From AP-15 sp963797115 (GTDB lineage Bacteria > Pseudomonadota > Alphaproteobacteria > ATCC43930 > CGMCC-115725), in contig CAWCOH010000005.1 of NCBI GenBank assembly GCA_963797115.1, positions 682,001-746,000 of the forward strand: 64,000 nucleotides of DNA. The letters are read 5' to 3'. Each line of letters begins with the position of its first letter. Positions within the stretch are counted from its first letter, which is position 1. The position numbers were made by a program, and so were the translations under genes. The notes below the pieces were generated by a model. It did not search any database. It was not told the origin of the DNA and saw only the letters and a program-made list of their open reading frames with translations. Shown here in pieces: positions 7,650 to 16,301 of the stretch.

Positions 7650-8861
7650 ATGACCGATGGCGTCAAGAAAGTGGTGCTCGCCTATTCCGGCGGGCTCGAC
7701 ACCTCGGTAATCCTGCGCTGGCTGCAGGAGACCTATCGCTGCGAGGTCGTCACCTTTACCGCTGATCTCGGCCAGGGCGAGGAGCTTGGACCGGCTCGCG
7801 AAAAAGCCGAACTGCTCGGCGTGCACGAGATCTTTGTCGACGATCTGCGCGAGGAGTTCGTGCGCGATTTCGTCTTTCCGATGTTTCGCGCCAACGCGCT
7901 CTACGAAGGCGCCTACCTCCTTGGCACCTCGATTGCGCGGCCGCTGATCGCCAAGCGCCAGATCGAGATCGCCCGCCAGGTCGGTGCCGATGCAGTCGCC
8001 CACGGCGCCACCGGCAAAGGCAACGACCAGGTCCGCTTCGAGCTCAGCTATTATGCCCTCGCCCCCGACATCAAAGTCATCGCACCGTGGCGCGAATGGG
8101 ATCTGACTTCGCGCACCCGGCTGCTCGACTACGCCGAGCAGCACCAGATCCCGATCGCCAAGGACAAACGCGGCGAGGCGCCGTTCTCGGTGGATGCCAA
8201 CCTCTTGCACGTCTCGGCCGAGGGCAAGGTGCTCGAGGATCCGTGGGTCGAGCCCGAAGAGTTCGTCTTCAGCCGCACCGTCGCCCCGGAAGCGGCACCC
8301 GACGAGCCGCAATATGTCGAGATCGCCTTTGAGAAGGGCGATCCGGTGGCGATCGACGGAAAAGCCCTATCGCCGGCGGAGTTGCTGACACGGTTGAACG
8401 AGATCGGCGGCAAGCACGGGATAGGCCGGCTCGATCTCGTCGAGAACCGCTTTGTCGGCATGAAGTCCCGCGGCGTTTACGAAACGCCGGGCGGTACGAT
8501 TCTGCAGATGGCGCATCGCGGGATCGAGAGCCTGACCCTCGACCGCGGTGCGGCACATCTGAAGGACGAGCTGACGCCGCGCTACGCCGAGCTGATCTAC
8601 AACGGCTTCTGGTTCGCCCCCGAGCGCGAGATGCTGCAGGCGCTGATCGACAAGAGCCAGGAGAATGTCGAGGGGATCGTACGCCTCAAGCTCTACAAGG
8701 GCTCGGCGCATGTCGTCGGCCGGCGGTCGCCCCGGAGCCTCTACAGCCTCGGCCACGTCACCTTCGAGGAGGACGCGGTCTACGACCAGCGCGACGCCGA
8801 GGGCTTTATCAGGCTCAACGCATTGCGCCTACGCCTCGCCGCCCGCCGCGGGAGAGCCTAG
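7650..8861 (+). CDS. argG: Argininosuccinate synthase
   Basis: Joins citrulline and aspartate with ATP to give argininosuccinate, the penultimate step of arginine synthesis. The PP-loop AYSGGLDTS lies at residues 11-19, GATGKGNDQVRFE is the citrulline/aspartate-binding block, and TRLLDYAEQHQIPI and SVDANLLHVSAEG are further family blocks. The 403-residue length is normal for bacterial ArgG. The start at 7650 has a good GAAAGGAGC ribosome site at 7634-7642. It ends face to face with the sensor kinase gene. Confidence 0.98.
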   Translation: MTDGVKKVVLAYSGGLDTSVILRWLQETYRCEVVTFTADLGQGEELGPAREKAELLGVHEIFVDDLREEFVRDFVFPMFRANALYEGAYLLGTSIARPLIAKRQIEIARQVGADAVAHGATGKGNDQVRFELSYYALAPDIKVIAPWREWDLTSRTRLLDYAEQHQIPIAKDKRGEAPFSVDANLLHVSAEGKVLEDPWVEPEEFVFSRTVAPEAAPDEPQYVEIAFEKGDPVAIDGKALSPAELLTRLNEIGGKHGIGRLDLVENRFVGMKSRGVYETPGGTILQMAHRGIESLTLDRGAAHLKDELTPRYAELIYNGFWFAPEREMLQALIDKSQENVEGIVRLKLYKGSAHVVGRRSPRSLYSLGHVTFEEDAVYDQRDAEGFIRLNALRLRLAARRGRA

Positions 8862-8878
8862 CTACTTTCCGGCGGTTC

Positions 8879-11437
8879 CTATGCGGCCTTACCCGTCACC
8901 TGCGCGCGCCGCGGCAGGCGGATCGTGAATTCGGTGTACTCATCGACGCGGCTCTCGGCGGCGATCGTGCCGCCATGCTGTTGCGTCACGATGTCGTAGC
9001 TGATCGACAGGCCGAGGCCGGTCCCTTCGCCGGTCGGCTTGGTGGTGAAGAACGGCTGGAAGAGCCTGTCCTTGATCTCGGGCGCGATGCCCGTGCCGTT
9101 GTCGCGCACGCGGATTTCGACCGCGCTGCCGAAATCCTGGGTTGTCACCTTCAACACCGGCCGGAAGTCGGGCTCGCTGCTTTCGCGCCGGCGCTTGGCG
9201 GCGGCGTAGAAGGAGTTGCCGAACAGGTTGAGCAAGACGCGGGAGATGTTCTGCGGCACCAGCTCGATCGGGGCGACGGCTCGGTCGAGATCGCGCTCCA
9301 GGGTGATGTTAAAGCTCTGGTCCTGGGCGCGGGCACCGTGATAGGCAAGGTTGAGCGCCTCCTCGACCAGGCCGTTGAGGTCGACCTCCCGGCGCTCGCC
9401 GCTGTCGCCGCGCGAATGCTCCAGCATGCTCTTGACGATGCCGTCGGCCCGCCGCCCGTGCTCGGCGATCTTTTCCAGATTGCCGGTCAGCATTCCGACA
9501 ACCTCTTCGATATCCCCGCGCTTATCGTCGTCGAGCGCCGCCAATGCGGGTGCCGCTGTCTCCTTCAGCTCGTCCAACAGCTCGACCGACAAGTTGGCGA
9601 AGTTGTTGACGAAGTTTAGCGGGTTCTTGATCTCGTGGGCGATGCCGGCAGTCAGCTGGCCGAGCGAGGCCATCTTCTCGGCCTGGATCAGGCTGGCTTG
9701 GGCTGCCTTCAGATTGCCGTAGGCGGCTTCGGCAGCGTCGCGGGCGGCGTGAATTTCAGCCTCCGCGCGCTTGCGCTCAGTGATGTCGCTATAGATCAGG
9801 ACAAAGCCGCCGCCCGGCACGGCATTGCGCCGCACCTCGATGACCCGCCCGTCGGGCCGCGTCCGCTCGAATCGCATTTCGCGATCCGTATCTTCAACAT
9901 AGCGGCTCAGCTGCGCTTCGAGATCGGCCGAGCTATATTCGCCGCGGTCGGCGAGATAGCGGAAATACTGGGCAAAGCTCGGCGGCTCGCCGAGGAAGGC
10001 GTCCGGTAGATCGAGCATCTCCTGGAAATTGCGGTTCCACGCCGCCAGGCGGAACTCCGCATCGAACATCGCCACGCCGTCGGCCATGTTGTCGAAAGTG
10101 ACCCGCAATTCGGCCTGGCTCTGCACCAATTCGGCGGTGCGTTCCTCGACCTGGTGCTTCAGGCGTTCGGCGGCCGCGGCGCGCTCGGCCAGGAGCGCAT
10201 CGCGTTCGATTGCGTTCTGGCGGAACACCTCGACCGCGCGCCCCATAGCCGCGATCTCGTCATTGCCGGTCACTGGAACCGTGGTGTCGCGGCCGCCACC
10301 AGCGATCGCGAACATCGCCCCGCTCATCAGGTTTAATCGCCGGACGATATTGCGGCCGACATAGAGCCAGACGATCAGAACCGAGCCGGCAAAGCCGAGC
10401 ACCAGCAGCACGCTGATCGTCTCGGTGCTCAGCCGCTGAATGCGAAGTGCCGATGCCGTCGCCCCCCGTACTTCCCGCTTGGTCGCCTCGACCAGTTGTT
10501 CGGCAGCTGCGGTGAGTTCTGTCGACAGGGTGTCGTTCTCGGCAAGCAGCCGGCCGGCGTCGGCGATCAGATCGAATTCATGCTGGCGCAGCTGAGGGAT
10601 CGAGTTCGGCCCGTCGACGAAGGCTTTGAGCTTCTCGACTTGTGCCAGAAACAGCGGGCGAAGCTTCGGATCGAGCGCCTGCGAGCCCTTCTCGACTTCG
10701 CCGATCGTTCGGCGCAGCTGAAAGGCGAGAATCAGCAGCCGCTGCTTTTGCTCGCTGACCGAGGCCTGCGCCAAGATGTCGGCGACATCGGAAGCCTGCT
10801 GCTGGACCTTTTGCACCGGTCGGGCCGCCAACAGGCCGGCGATCAGCGAACGGACTTCCTCACCGCTGGGGTCGGGCAGTTGCCCGGCGCCGGCCACCAG
10901 CTTGGTGAGATGGTCGAGCTGACTGTCGTGGACGAGGAGCGTGGGCCCCAGAAGCCGCTGGGTCTCCTCATTGGTTTCGAAGACGGCGCGCATCGCATCC
11001 TTGATCCGGCCGATCAAGGGTAGCCGCAGGCGGACATCCGCATCCAACGCCGTCAGATTGGCGTCCAACAGTGCGGCGTTGCCCTCGATCGGCGCCAGCT
11101 GGTCTTGGCTGATCCCGCCATCGCGCAATTCGGTAAGAAAGGAGCGCAGCTTGGCCGACTGGCGGGAAAGCTTGGCGAAGAGGTGCTCGCGTCTTTGCTC
11201 GGTAGTGGCAGCGGACAATGCCGAAGCTGCGGTCACGATGCGCTCGACTGAGCGCGTCACTTCGAGCGAAGCCAGGATCGGGTCGACCCGGCGATCGATC
11301 AGTGCCAGCGAATTCCCGACCTCGACAAACGCGTATATCGCCGCACCGGCAACCAGCGCCGAAACCGCGCCGATGCCGAAAATGACGATCAGCAGCCGCG
11401 CCCCGACCCCGCTCACCCTTGTCCGGCTGTTCGGCAA
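8879..11437 (-). CDS. Membrane sensor histidine kinase with TorS-like sensor, HAMP and PAS domains
   Basis: The 852-residue protein has a first membrane span (about 13-35), a long helical extracytoplasmic part rich in heptad patterns as in TorS-type four-helix sensors, a second span (about 345-365), HAMP (NLMSGAMFAIAGGGRDTTVP..), a coiled coil and a PAS domain (VTFDNMADGVAMFDAEFRLAAWNRNF). The kinase core has the H-box AGIAHEIKNPLNFVNNF, N-box RVLLNLFGNSFYAA, and G-boxes RDNGTGIAP and GEGTGLGLS. No receiver domain is attached and no response regulator is adjacent. The downstream TRAP binding proteins are divergent; some such kinases work with DctP proteins, but that link here is inference. 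Confidence 0.9.
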   Translation of the reverse strand: MPNSRTRVSGVGARLLIVIFGIGAVSALVAGAAIYAFVEVGNSLALIDRRVDPILASLEVTRSVERIVTAASALSAATTEQRREHLFAKLSRQSAKLRSFLTELRDGGISQDQLAPIEGNAALLDANLTALDADVRLRLPLIGRIKDAMRAVFETNEETQRLLGPTLLVHDSQLDHLTKLVAGAGQLPDPSGEEVRSLIAGLLAARPVQKVQQQASDVADILAQASVSEQKQRLLILAFQLRRTIGEVEKGSQALDPKLRPLFLAQVEKLKAFVDGPNSIPQLRQHEFDLIADAGRLLAENDTLSTELTAAAEQLVEATKREVRGATASALRIQRLSTETISVLLVLGFAGSVLIVWLYVGRNIVRRLNLMSGAMFAIAGGGRDTTVPVTGNDEIAAMGRAVEVFRQNAIERDALLAERAAAAERLKHQVEERTAELVQSQAELRVTFDNMADGVAMFDAEFRLAAWNRNFQEMLDLPDAFLGEPPSFAQYFRYLADRGEYSSADLEAQLSRYVEDTDREMRFERTRPDGRVIEVRRNAVPGGGFVLIYSDITERKRAEAEIHAARDAAEAAYGNLKAAQASLIQAEKMASLGQLTAGIAHEIKNPLNFVNNFANLSVELLDELKETAAPALAALDDDKRGDIEEVVGMLTGNLEKIAEHGRRADGIVKSMLEHSRGDSGERREVDLNGLVEEALNLAYHGARAQDQSFNITLERDLDRAVAPIELVPQNISRVLLNLFGNSFYAAAKRRRESSEPDFRPVLKVTTQDFGSAVEIRVRDNGTGIAPEIKDRLFQPFFTTKPTGEGTGLGLSISYDIVTQQHGGTIAAESRVDEYTEFTIRLPRRAQVTGKAA

Positions 11438-11543
11438 ACTTTAAGGTCCTTTGCGCTCGAGCCGACGCCTTACTTCGTTCGGTGATAGTGTCCGAAAATC
11501 AAGCGCGGGACAACCTGCAGTACATCCCGGTCGGGAGGCCACG

Positions 11544-12620
11544 ATGAAGACGAGACGCCGCGAACTCCTGCTCGGGGTGGCGGCTGCCGGCAGCTTGCCA
11601 GCGCCGGCGGTCGCGCAAGGGATCAAAGAACTGAAGATGGTCACCGACTGGGCCGAGGCCTCGCCCGGGTTCGGGATCAGCGCGGCGCGATTGGCGCGGA
11701 CCATTACGGCGATGTCGGATGGCCGTCTCAAAGTGACGGTGTATCCGCCAAACAGTCTCGTTCGCGCCTTCGAGACGTTCGATGCCGTCTCCGCCGGGGT
11801 TGCGGACATGTACCATTCGTACGACGGTTACTTTGAGAGCAAATCTCCGGCGCTGAATTTCTTTGCCGGCGTGCCCTATGGCATGACCGCTGACGAACTG
11901 AGCTCGTGGATCACCTTCGGCGGCGGGCAGGCGCTCTTTGATGAAGTCGACGCGCCCTTCAATATCAAGCCTTTGTCGTGCATGAACACCGGGGCGCAGA
12001 TGGGCGGGTGGTTCAACAAGGAAGTCAATAGTCGCACGGACTTCAAGGGCTTGCGTTATCGCATGGCGGGGCTCGGCGCCGAGGTCCTGCGCCGCATGGG
12101 TGCTACCGTGGTGATGACGCCGGGCGTCGATATCATGACGGCGCTCAAATCGGGTGCGATCGACGCCAGCGAGTGGGTCGGACCGTGGCTGGACATCGCA
12201 ATGGGCCTCGATAAGTCGGCGGACTATTACTACTTTCCGGGCTTTCACGAGCCGGGCTCGTCCCCGACTCTCGGCATCAACAAGACGCTCTGGGATAGCC
12301 TGACGCCCTCGGACCGCGCCCTCATCGAAGCCGCCGCGGCCGCTGAGCTAACCAAATCGCTGGCCCAGTTCAATGCCGAAAACGTGAAGGCGCTCAAGGT
12401 CCTGCGCGCGGACGAGCGCATCAAGATCCTGCGCTTCAACGACGAGCTGATCAAGACTTTCGGCAAGCTCAGCAAAGAAGTCCTCGCCGACACCGCTGCC
12501 AAGGACCCGCTGACCCGCAAGGTCTACGACAGCTACACGGCCTTTCTCGCCGGCATCATGGATTGGGGCGAGCTGTCGGAAACCGGATACCGCGACACGC
12601 GGCGCCTGGCGCTGGGGTAA
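11544..12620 (+). CDS. DctP-family TRAP transporter solute-binding protein, first copy
   Basis: Periplasmic binding protein of the TRAP/DctP family. It opens MKTRRRELLLGVAAAGSL with a twin-arginine-like leader, and mature sequence follows AVAQG. The family pattern is clear: AMSDGRLKVTVYPPNSLV, an arginine-containing YRMAGLGAEVLRRMG block that binds the substrate carboxylate, and DASEWVGPWLD. The relatives I recognise are the mannitol/chloroaromatic-type DctP proteins, which often bind keto acids. The start at 11544 follows GGGAGG. A second very similar gene lies 300 bases downstream. No DctQ or DctM membrane genes are near, so it either serves a distant permease or a sensory role. Confidence 0.9.
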   Translation: MKTRRRELLLGVAAAGSLPAPAVAQGIKELKMVTDWAEASPGFGISAARLARTITAMSDGRLKVTVYPPNSLVRAFETFDAVSAGVADMYHSYDGYFESKSPALNFFAGVPYGMTADELSSWITFGGGQALFDEVDAPFNIKPLSCMNTGAQMGGWFNKEVNSRTDFKGLRYRMAGLGAEVLRRMGATVVMTPGVDIMTALKSGAIDASEWVGPWLDIAMGLDKSADYYYFPGFHEPGSSPTLGINKTLWDSLTPSDRALIEAAAAAELTKSLAQFNAENVKALKVLRADERIKILRFNDELIKTFGKLSKEVLADTAAKDPLTRKVYDSYTAFLAGIMDWGELSETGYRDTRRLALG

Positions 12621-12672
12621 GGCTTGCCGAGGATTTTGCGCAAGCGGCTGAGCGAAGTGTCGTCAGCTTGCT

Positions 12673-12897
12673 CGTCATTCCCGCGAAAGCGGGAATCCAG
12701 GAACCCTCCGCCACTCAAAAGCTGCCCCCTGTTCAAGCCAGGCGCAGGCTCCGGACCCCCGCTTTCGCGCTAGGGTATGCACTTATTTTCTGCTGGCGAT
12801 CATCCTATCGCGAGCCTTTGCCCCTCTCCGCCCCCGAGGGCGGAGAGGGAGATTTTGGCTGTTAGATGTGTGCATGCCCTAGCGCTTTCGCGGGGGT
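12673..12897. repeat. REP/RPE-like palindrome pair, second half interrupted
   Basis: The 300 bases between the two dctP-like genes hold no gene. ATTCCCGCGAAAGCGGGAAT lies at 12677-12696. Its partner, CCCCCGCTTTCGCGGGGGT, is split: the left part ends at 12769 and the right part resumes at 12883. Removing 12770-12882 plus one copy of the flanking CGCTTTCGCG restores a perfect palindrome, so the array was intact before an insertion. Confidence 0.85.
12770..12882. mobile_element. MITE-like 113-bp insertion with terminal inverted repeats and 10-bp target duplication
   Basis: The ends are CTAGGGTATGCAC (12770-12782) and GTGCATGCCCTAG (12870-12882), inverted and matching at 12 of 13 positions. CGCTTTCGCG occurs directly on both sides (12760-12769 and 12883-12892), as expected for target duplication. 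The interior has no coding capacity but contains a hairpin, CCTCTCCGCCC..GGGCGGAGAGG, at about 12823-12849. Without a transposase it would be moved in trans. Part of the flanking identity could come from the palindromic target, but the clean restoration of the target after excision supports insertion. Confidence 0.65.
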
Positions 12898-12921
12898 GGC
12901 GAGTACCATAAGGAAACCTCG

Positions 12922-14007
12922 ATGATCAGACGACGGCGTGAGGTATTGCTGGGCGCGACGGTTATTGCAGCCGCCAGCGGTTTGCCGATGCCAGCGATCG
13001 CGCAAGGCATCAAAGAACTCAAGCTGGTGACCAGTTTCCCTGCGGACTTGCCCGGTTGGGGCACCAGCTCGGAGCGATTGGCCAAATCGATTACCGCGAT
13101 GTCGGGCGGGCGTCTCAAGGTGACGGTCTACCCGGACGGCAGTCTCGTCCGCGCTTTCGAGGTGTTTGACGCGGTCGGTGCGGGCGTTGCGGACATGTAT
13201 TTTACGGACGAAAAGTACTTTCAGGACAAGTCGCCGGCGCTGAATTTCTTTGCCGCCGTGCCCTACGGCATGACCGCCGACGAGCTGTGCTCGTGGATCC
13301 TGTTTGGCGGCGGGCAGGCACTGTGGGACGAGGTCGACGGGCAGTTCAACATCAAGCCGTTGATGGCGCTCAATACCGGCGTGCAGATGGGCGGCTGGTT
13401 CAACAAGGAGGTCAACACCCCCGAAGACTTCAAGGGACTGCGCTACCGCATGCCGGAGCTCGGGGCCGAGATTCTGCGCCGCATGGGGGCGACTGTCGTG
13501 ACCACCCCTGCCGGAGACATTGCCGGCGCGCTCAAATCCGGCGCGATCGATGCCAGCGAGTTTGTCGGACCCTGGCCGGATATCTGGCTCGGGCTCGACA
13601 AGGCGGCACCCTACTACTACTACCCCGGCTTCCACGAGCCTGGCGATAACGGCACGCTCGGCGTCAACAAGACGCTGTGGGAGGGACTGACCCCTGGCGA
13701 GCAGGCGATCATAGAAACCGCGGTCCAGGCCGAAGTCGCCCGCTCGCTGGCCGAGGCCAACGCCGAAAACCTCAAGTGGCTCAAGGCCCTGCGCGCCGAC
13801 GAGCGGATCAAGATTAGGCGCTTCAGCGACCAGCTGATCAAGACCTTCGGCAAGCTCAGCAAGGAAGTGCTCGCCGACACCGCCGCCAAAGATCCGCTGA
13901 CCCGCAAGGTCTACGACAGCTACATGGCCTTCCTCGCCGGCGTCATGGATTGGGGCGAGCTGTCGGAAACCGGCTACCGCGACACCCGCCGACTGGCGCT
14001 GGCTTAG
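12922..14007 (+). CDS. DctP-family TRAP transporter solute-binding protein, second copy
   Basis: Close paralogue of the gene at 11544: same opening (MIRRRREVLLGATVIAAAS with a twin-arginine-like leader), same AIAQGIKELK junction, same YRMPELGAEILRRMG arginine block, and an almost identical C-terminus (KLSKEVLADTAAKDPLTRKVYDSY). They differ mainly in ligand-loop residues, for example FTDEKYFQDKSPALNFF against HSYDGYFESKSPALNFF. This looks like a tandem duplication followed by divergence, perhaps to bind a different acid. Again no DctQ/DctM is present. Confidence 0.9.
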   Translation: MIRRRREVLLGATVIAAASGLPMPAIAQGIKELKLVTSFPADLPGWGTSSERLAKSITAMSGGRLKVTVYPDGSLVRAFEVFDAVGAGVADMYFTDEKYFQDKSPALNFFAAVPYGMTADELCSWILFGGGQALWDEVDGQFNIKPLMALNTGVQMGGWFNKEVNTPEDFKGLRYRMPELGAEILRRMGATVVTTPAGDIAGALKSGAIDASEFVGPWPDIWLGLDKAAPYYYYPGFHEPGDNGTLGVNKTLWEGLTPGEQAIIETAVQAEVARSLAEANAENLKWLKALRADERIKIRRFSDQLIKTFGKLSKEVLADTAAKDPLTRKVYDSYMAFLAGVMDWGELSETGYRDTRRLALA

Positions 14008-14058
14008 CGGTCAGGCGAGCACCGGCACTCGCCGGGTGACAAACCGCTATTTGTGAAA

Positions 14059-14088
14059 TTGACAAGTACACTTCTGCTGTGATATGTT
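14059..14088 (+). promoter_or_regulatory. Sigma70-like promoter with no clear gene behind it
   Basis: TTGACA at 14059-14064 and TATGTT at 14083-14088 with an 18-base spacer, in the 410-base gap after the second dctP-like gene. The AT-rich context around 14044-14095 stands out from the GC-rich surroundings. No convincing coding sequence or terminator follows, so what it drives, if anything, is unknown. Confidence 0.35.
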
Positions 14089-14170
14089 GTGGATATGTGG
14101 AGTTTATCCTTCGACGCGATGACCTGTTTCCGGCGGGTGGTGCACGTTTGCGGTTCTTATATTAGATCTT

Positions 14171-14334
14171 GTCAAGAAAAACAGCCGAAAACAGCGAAAG
14201 AACAGCGAGCGCCGCCGCTGTTCCCGCGTTCACCATACCGTCGGCGGCCCAGGATTCCTGCGGCGAGCGAGATATCGACGGCTGATAATTTGCCGCAAAA
14301 ACAGCAAAAACAGCAAAAACAGCAACAGCAAAAG
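14171..14334. repeat. AACAG-rich short tandem repeat tract
   Basis: The gap 14008-14419 has no supported gene. It contains a scattered series of AACAGC-type units (14171-14208) and a clean tract of three CAAAAACAG units running into CAACAGCAAAAG (14295-14334). Such 9-base tandem repeats are prone to slippage. An open frame through it would encode a glutamine/lysine-rich peptide with no recognisable features, so I do not call it. Confidence 0.6.
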
Positions 14335-14419
14335 TTGCCTTGCGTCGCGGAACACGGCTGATCGAGCACACCCCGAAGGGGTTGTGGCGGTCGGCCAAGA
14401 GCCTCCGGAAGACCGGCGG

Positions 14420-15226
14420 TCAGCGCAGCTGGCGCTGCGCGTCGAGCCAGCCGATCATGATCCGGTTGAAGGTGTTGGGGTGTTCGACATTGGGGAAGTG
14501 CCGAGCGTTTGGGATCTCCTCGTAGCGGCCGCCGGGAACCAGTCCGGCGAGGGCCCGGTTCTCGCTCGGGGGTGTCCCCGGATCATCGGCGCCGCACACG
14601 ACCAGCGTCGGGACGGGCAGCGCCGGGAGCTGGGCGGTGAAGTCGAAGTCCATGATGGCCGCCGAGCAGCCGAGATATCCGGCTGGCGTGGTTGCCGCGA
14701 TCGTATCGCGGATCTGCCTCCAGCGCGCCGGTTTCCGTGGCCTGAAGGCGTCCGTGAACCAGCGCTCCATAGTCGGGTCGGCGAGCGGCTCGAGCGAATT
14801 CGCCTGACGCACGGTGTTCATGCGTTCGCCCCACAGCGCGGCGGCATCGGCCGGGCTCGCCGGGAGAGTGTCGCACCACATCGCCGAGATCAGCCTGTTG
14901 CTATGGGCAATCGCAAAGGCTTGGCCGATCATCCCGCCGATCGACAGGCCCATGTAATGGATCCGGCTGATCCCCAGAACCTCGAGCGCGCCCGCGACGT
15001 CGCCGGCGAGCGCCGTCATTGTATAGCCGTCGGCCACCGGGTCGCTGCCGCCATGCCCGCGCATGTCGAGGCGCAGCACCCGAAATCCGGCCTGCAACAG
15101 GGGCGGCATCTGCTCGGCCCACATGCCGCTGTCGGAGGCCAGCGAGTGGGTGATGCAGACGACCGGCCCGTCCTCGGGGCCGACGAGGTCGTAGTAAAGG
15201 CGGCGTCCGGCAAACGACAACAACAT
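14420..15226 (-). CDS. Alpha/beta hydrolase resembling 3-oxoadipate enol-lactonase (PcaD)
   Basis: The 268-residue protein has DMRGHGGSDPVADGYTM, the nucleophile elbow MGLSIGGMIGQ with Ser at about 94, the acid in VCGADDPGTPP and His in ARHFPNVEHP. The combination VLRLDMRGHGGSD and GLSIGGMIGQ is the usual sequence of the PcaD-like group, but no protocatechuate genes are nearby, so the lactonase assignment is only a similarity. It could act on another ester or lactone. It is followed at its 5' side by the NnrU-like gene on the same strand, and the two may be co-transcribed. Confidence 0.82.
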   Translation of the reverse strand: MLLSFAGRRLYYDLVGPEDGPVVCITHSLASDSGMWAEQMPPLLQAGFRVLRLDMRGHGGSDPVADGYTMTALAGDVAGALEVLGISRIHYMGLSIGGMIGQAFAIAHSNRLISAMWCDTLPASPADAAALWGERMNTVRQANSLEPLADPTMERWFTDAFRPRKPARWRQIRDTIAATTPAGYLGCSAAIMDFDFTAQLPALPVPTLVVCGADDPGTPPSENRALAGLVPGGRYEEIPNARHFPNVEHPNTFNRIMIGWLDAQRQLR

Positions 15227-15259
15227 GGCATCCTCCAGATCCGACAGGCGGAACCGAGC

Positions 15260-15958
15260 TTACTCCGGAACCACGATCGGAAGGCCGGTGATTATCGGGT
15301 GAGCAAGATACAGCACGGCGTAGAGCAGGAGACCGGCGGCGATCCGCAGCACGCTGGCGTCCCGCCAGCGCAGGCGCGTGCGGCCAGTCAGAAGTGCAGC
15401 AAACGGGACGTTCGAGGTGACTTCGGCGAGCCGCGGCCAATTGCTGCCGAGCGCGAGCTGCTTCTTGCGGTCGATCAGCACCGTGCCGCCGAATGCCAGG
15501 CCGGCGAGCGCGCCGAAGAACAGCACCGAGCTCACATCGCCGTTGGCGATTAGATGGCTGATCGCCCACAGCCCGATGGCCCACATCACCGGGTGCCGGG
15601 TCACGCGCAGAAGCCCCGGCGCCGGATCGTCAGCCCCGGCGGAGCGCTCCATGCCGACCGCCGTGGGATTGCGGGTCGAGTAGCCGGCGACGAGAAGGAT
15701 CGTCGCGAACGGCATGACCATCACGGGGACGAGCGCCGTCCATCGCTCCTTCGGCCACAATACGATCGTCGGCGCGCCGACATAAGCCGATAAAAACCAG
15801 GCGAACATCACCAATGCGGTCACCGAATACACGACGAGAAAGCCGCGTTCGCCAAGTTGGTCGCGCAGCGATCCGCGCAAGCGCGTGCTCGACAGCAGAA
15901 CGTGGCTGCCGCAAAAGGCGGCGGCGGCAATGATCAGCGAGAGGAGCCCATTGTCCAT
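15260..15958 (-). CDS. NnrU-family membrane protein
   Basis: Integral membrane protein of 232 residues with about six or seven hydrophobic spans. The block RVTRHPVMWAIGLWAISHLIANGD is the NnrU hallmark (also shared with isoprenylcysteine methyltransferase-like folds). NnrU was named from a nitrite/nitric-oxide reduction region in Rhodobacter, but most members lie outside denitrification clusters and their job is unknown. No nir/nor genes are seen here. Its neighbours on the same strand are the hydrolase downstream and YggU upstream. Confidence 0.85.
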   Translation of the reverse strand: MDNGLLSLIIAAAAFCGSHVLLSSTRLRGSLRDQLGERGFLVVYSVTALVMFAWFLSAYVGAPTIVLWPKERWTALVPVMVMPFATILLVAGYSTRNPTAVGMERSAGADDPAPGLLRVTRHPVMWAIGLWAISHLIANGDVSSVLFFGALAGLAFGGTVLIDRKKQLALGSNWPRLAEVTSNVPFAALLTGRTRLRWRDASVLRIAAGLLLYAVLYLAHPIITGLPIVVPE

Positions 15959-15971
15959 TGGCGTGGCCGCC

Positions 15972-16301
15972 TCACGGGCCCGGCAGGCTTGCGATCTCGG
16001 CGGAGAGCTTGGCGATCAGCTGGTGCGGGTCTCCCGTCACATGCACGATCTTGATCCGGCTCGCCGCTCCAGTGACGATCGAAAGATTGCGTCGCGGCAA
16101 ATGCCAAGCCTGCGCGAGGAGCTGCAACAGCGCCTCGTTGGCGCGCCCGTCTCGGGCCGGCGCGGTGACCGAAACCTTTAACACCCGCCCGCCATCGGCT
16201 GCCGGCGCTATGCCGAGTAGACGATCGAATTTTGCTCGCGGCGCCAGGCGGACCGCCACGCGCAGGCCTTCGCCCATCAGGGTAAGGGGCTGGTCAGGCA
16301 A
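15972..16301 (-). CDS. YggU/DUF167 family protein
   Basis: A small protein of 109 residues with VAVRLAPRAKFDRLLGIAP, VLKVSVTAPARDGRANEALLQLLA and LSIVTGAASRIKIVHVTG, all diagnostic of DUF167. The fold is known from E. coli YggU but function is not. The called start is TTG, overlapping the yggT stop by eight bases; an ATG at 16277 would give a protein eight residues shorter that still covers the domain. The yggT-yggU pairing is widespread and supports both genes. Confidence 0.87.
   Translation of the reverse strand: MPDQPLTLMGEGLRVAVRLAPRAKFDRLLGIAPAADGGRVLKVSVTAPARDGRANEALLQLLAQAWHLPRRNLSIVTGAASRIKIVHVTGDPHQLIAKLSAEIASLPGP

Noticed and set aside
14295..14334. Possible CRISPR-like spacing
   Set aside because: Units are 9 bases and directly adjacent with no spacers; no cas genes occur in the window.
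14089..14361. Gln/Lys-rich 90-codon frame after the promoter-like site
   Set aside because: Its only feature is the translated AACAG repeat; no ribosome site or family similarity.
14384..15553. 389-codon + strand frame across the hydrolase and NnrU genes
   Set aside because: Both genes beneath it have full family motifs on the minus strand; the + frame translates to an unpatterned charged sequence.
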